Assembly (NCBI RefSeq): GCF_018603435.1 | Contig: NZ_CP075682.1 | Span: 1,674,001-1,738,000, forward strand | Origin: Chryseobacterium sp. ZHDP1 | GTDB lineage: Bacteria; Bacteroidota; Bacteroidia; Flavobacteriales; Weeksellaceae | DNA: 64,000 nt | Direction of reading: 5' to 3' | In this document: positions 61,758 through 64,000 of the stretch, in pieces | Layout of the letters: each line of letters begins with the position of its first letter | Numbering within the stretch: the stretch's first letter is position 1 | Program-made: the position numbers and the translations under genes | The notes under the pieces: model-generated | The model's input: the letters and a program-made list of their open reading frames with translations, nothing else | Database searches by the model: none | What the model was told of the DNA's origin: nothing

Positions 61758-62492
61758 ATGAACAGACAAAGATTAATCCGAAAATTAAGAATTATTAATC
61801 ATAAGTTGAATAAAAAATACATTCCAGTAGAGGATAAGCCGTTTGTGAAAATTGCCGAATTAACAGCTATATTGCCTGCACTTGGATTATTTTATTTGTG
61901 GCATTATTTTGATTTATTAGGAATTAGCTACTATCGATATTTCAATCTGTCGGACGCAATTGCTGTACTATATGAAAACCTAATGTTAATGATTTTAATT
62001 GGAGTGTTATTCTCACCAGGAATCGTCTGTTTGTTGCTGACTGACTTAAAGTCAAGAAGCAAAGGTTTATCAATAATTACATTAATTGTAATTATCGTAT
62101 TATTAATTTGTGGTTTCGGTGTACTAATCAATATGTACAAATTTGCTACGCCAGTAAATATTGTTTTTATAACAATTATCACTATTTCCAGCTATGTTTA
62201 CTTTTTTGAAAGTCGAAATCTTGGATTTTGGATGCATTTAGCATTCGCATTTATCTATATGTACGCAACCGCTGCACAGGAAGCAAAGTATATATTAAAA
62301 GAAAAACCAAAATTTACAATATACTTAAAGCAACACTCGGAGCAACCAATTCTTACGGAGGAAAGTAGTACAAGGTTCTATCTTTATAAGACTTCTAATT
62401 ACTATTTTATAAAAGATGAAAAAGAAAATAAAATATTTGGATATTCAATATCAACTCAGGAAGAAACAGTTGTTGTACCACTAACCAGATAG
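61758..62492 (+). CDS. Membrane protein of unknown function, five helices
   Basis: The product is 244 residues: a basic N-terminus, about five hydrophobic helices between residues 30 and 175 (for example LMILIGVLFSPGIVCLLL and LIVIIVLLICGFGVLI), and a soluble C-terminal part of about 70 residues. No catalytic motif or family is recognised. It is a single gene with a terminator after it. Confidence 0.65.
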   Translation: MNRQRLIRKLRIINHKLNKKYIPVEDKPFVKIAELTAILPALGLFYLWHYFDLLGISYYRYFNLSDAIAVLYENLMLMILIGVLFSPGIVCLLLTDLKSRSKGLSIITLIVIIVLLICGFGVLINMYKFATPVNIVFITIITISSYVYFFESRNLGFWMHLAFAFIYMYATAAQEAKYILKEKPKFTIYLKQHSEQPILTEESSTRFYLYKTSNYYFIKDEKENKIFGYSISTQEETVVVPLTR

Positions 62493-62508
62493 TATTAATG
62501 TAATTGTC

Positions 62509-62527
62509 AGTCCTTCGGATTTTTTTG
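62509..62527 (+). terminator. Short Rho-independent terminator
   Basis: AGTCC-TTC-GGATT followed by a T run, 17 bp after the stop of the membrane-protein gene. Confidence 0.6.
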
Positions 62528-62651
62528 ATCCACTTAAGACTTTGCTCCATGAAGTATTCTTAATATATTTGTGGTAAACAAAAAATAAAAAAAGTATAAG
62601 AATAAATAAATCTTAAATACATATAAAAACATTGCGTTAAGCAGTTATTTT

Positions 62652-62796
62652 CTAAACTCAAATACTGGTACTATAAGAATTCTAAGAAAATGTAACTGCA
62701 AGATTCGCCCTTCTGGGGCGTGTTTTGCTGCATTTCTTAGAGGGATTATACCAGTATCCTGAGTTTAGAGTGTCAGTTAATTCACGCTCTTTTTTT
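62652..62796 (+). ncRNA. Long imperfect hairpin, possible structured RNA or small mobile element
   Basis: CTAAACTCA (62,652-62,660) pairs with TGAGTTTAG (62,760-62,768). ATACTGGTA (62,662-62,670) pairs with TACCAGTAT (62,749-62,757). TCTAAGAA (62,681-62,688) pairs with TTCTTAGA (62,734-62,741). GCAA (62,698-62,701) pairs with TTGC (62,725-62,728). CGCCC-TTCTG-GGGCG (62,706-62,720) caps it. A seven-T run ends at 62,796. The strand is uncertain. A miniature inverted-repeat element is the alternative to an RNA. Confidence 0.5.
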
Positions 62797-62934
62797 ATGC
62801 CCAAAAACTACAACCAAAAACTAAAAATATAATGAAAATCCCTGAAGTAATATTGGACGGAATCACCGTAATACTACGGTATCAATTTAAAATGACATCC
62901 AGTAATATTGCAATAAAAAAACAAAACACAAATT

Positions 62935-64000
62935 ATGCGAAACAGTACAATTTCTATTATACTGCTGTATTTTAGTACAGGATTATCCGCTCAGATTCCA
63001 AATCTGCCGACAGGACCAAGTGCATCGACTTCCCCAATTCAAAATTATTCTGAAATATCTTTCAGAAACAATTCTACGTCAAAAAATACGGTATCCATTC
63101 CCTCAGTTAATAATTCTTCAAGAAAGTCAGAAATTGAAAGAAGAAACTGGGAAATGCAGCAAAACGATTTTAAAATCGTAGAGAAAGAAAATCGAGAGAA
63201 AGAGCAAAAACAGTTTGAACAAAAAGTAAATAATCTAGAAATTTCCGGTTATAATCTGCCATCACTATCAGCTAATTCAGGAACTAACTTCTATTATGAT
63301 GCCTTGTCTCAACTTAATAATTTAGATCAAAGCAATTATTCATTAGCTGAAGCGAATTTCATTGTTGAAAATGCTTATTCTGAAAGGAAGCTACACTATT
63401 CTAATTTCAAAGCCAACATTTCAAAAATAGCTTCTCAGGTTTTGCAAAAAATGAAATCCGGAAAGGTGACCCCAGTCGATAATACTCTGAAAAACATTGC
63501 TTTGTTTAAGCATTTCTCAAAGAATTACAAATATGATTTTGATGATTTTATGGGAAAGAAAGAATGGAACAAAATGTTTGTTTCCAAATTACTAAAAACA
63601 GGAAAAGGACAATGTCACTCAATGCCTCTACTTTATTTGATGGTAGCAGAATCAATCGGGGCAGATGCTTCATTGGCTATGGCTCCCAATCATACGTATA
63701 TCCGTTTCAAAGACGATGATAATCAATGGGAGAATATAGAATTGACTAATGGAATCCTTAGTACAAATGCTATGATTTTAGAATCCGGTTACATTGGCTC
63801 CGAAGCCTTACTGAATGATGTCTATATGAATAGTTTAAGTAAAAAACAGCTTATGTCATTGTTATATGCAGACTTAGCCAATGGCTATATTCATAAGTAC
63901 GGAATGGATGAATTTGTCGGAAAAGCATTGGATAAATCTCTTGAACTTTATCCCAATAATATGTATGCTAATTTACTTAAATCAATGTATCAGCAGGCGC
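62935..64000 (+). CDS. Exported transglutaminase-like protein, partial at window end
   Basis: ATG 62,935 opens a frame that runs off the end (355 codons visible). A signal peptide (SIILLYFSTGLSAQ) is followed by an Asn/Ser-rich linker, a charged helix, and a domain with GQCHSMPLLYLMVAE (Cys) and APNHTYIRF (His), the cysteine-histidine core of transglutaminase-like peptidases. The remaining part, LDKSLELYPNNMYANLL, looks like the start of TPR repeats. It probably acts in the periplasm or at the cell surface. The C-terminus is missing. Confidence 0.65.
   Translation, partial: MRNSTISIILLYFSTGLSAQIPNLPTGPSASTSPIQNYSEISFRNNSTSKNTVSIPSVNNSSRKSEIERRNWEMQQNDFKIVEKENREKEQKQFEQKVNNLEISGYNLPSLSANSGTNFYYDALSQLNNLDQSNYSLAEANFIVENAYSERKLHYSNFKANISKIASQVLQKMKSGKVTPVDNTLKNIALFKHFSKNYKYDFDDFMGKKEWNKMFVSKLLKTGKGQCHSMPLLYLMVAESIGADASLAMAPNHTYIRFKDDDNQWENIELTNGILSTNAMILESGYIGSEALLNDVYMNSLSKKQLMSLLYADLANGYIHKYGMDEFVGKALDKSLELYPNNMYANLLKSMYQQA

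Noticed and set aside
62652..62768. Integron attC site
   Set aside because: The outer arms do not fit the RYYYAAC/GTTRRRY core and no integrase is near.
62832..62972. 46-residue open frame before the last gene
   Set aside because: It overlaps the signal-peptide gene in another frame, and its composition is not protein-like.
1..64000. tRNA, rRNA genes and CRISPR arrays
   Set aside because: No cloverleaf-like or rRNA sequence and no regularly spaced repeats were noticed by eye.

Overview
The window looks like the chromosome of a flavobacterium (Bacteroidota), most likely Chryseobacterium or a close relative in the Weeksellaceae. The evidence is the AT-rich host DNA, the TAnnTTTG -7 boxes, a secreted endonuclease I with a type IX secretion tail, a CusA permease fused to a TolC-like factor, and small families typical of this group. 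No rRNA, tRNA or CRISPR array was recognised.

Layout. (1) 1-~15,135: right part of a Mu-like contractile-tailed prophage, visibly richer in GC than the rest. Order: protease/scaffold end, major capsid, CHAP lysin, unimolecular spanin, sheath, tube, frameshifted tail chaperone, hub, spike, gp25, gpX, gpJ and wedge proteins, fibres. At the far right, where phage Mu keeps mom, lie an ABC-type ATPase joined by a -1 slippery site to a Mom-like GNAT domain, and an overlapping formyltransferase-fold gene. No tape-measure gene was seen. (2) 15.2-21.4 kb: host genes: bacteriophytochrome kinase, nucleoid-associated protein, two pairs of a small membrane protein plus a DUF7674-like protein, a thioredoxin-like protein. 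(3) 21,472-22,823: intact IS3-family element with terminal repeats, 3-bp target duplication and an A AAA AAG frameshift site. (4) 23-38.8 kb: secreted nuclease, PAP2 phosphatase and a metal-efflux block on the minus strand: one run CusA/CusC fusion, CusB, isoprenylcysteine methyltransferase-like, bestrophin, CDF; another sulfatase/LTA-synthase-like, MgtC, CadA-type P-ATPase.

(5) 39.2-46.5 kb: a three-gene candidate defence operon: metallo-beta-lactamase fold protein, 1,625-residue trypsin-like protease/STAND NTPase, AlbA_2 protein. (6) 46.6-52.4 kb: a DNA-damage module: AlkB, LexA-like XRE/S24 repressor, divergent DinB and DnaE polymerases with a perfect 19-bp palindrome between repressor and polymerases. 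(7) 52.4-61.6 kb: an accessory island, all minus strand, with an Mrr-like nuclease, a DUF262/HNH protein, another PD-(D/E)xK protein, a DUF6236 protein and several unknowns. (8) 61.7-64 kb: a membrane protein, a long imperfect hairpin that may be a structured RNA or small mobile element, and the start of a secreted transglutaminase-like protein cut by the window end.

Strongest candidates for something undescribed: the phage ABC/Mom-like/formyltransferase cluster (probable DNA base modification), and the MBL/trypsin-STAND/AlbA operon (probable antiviral sensor). Functions are inferred from motifs read by eye; no database search was run.
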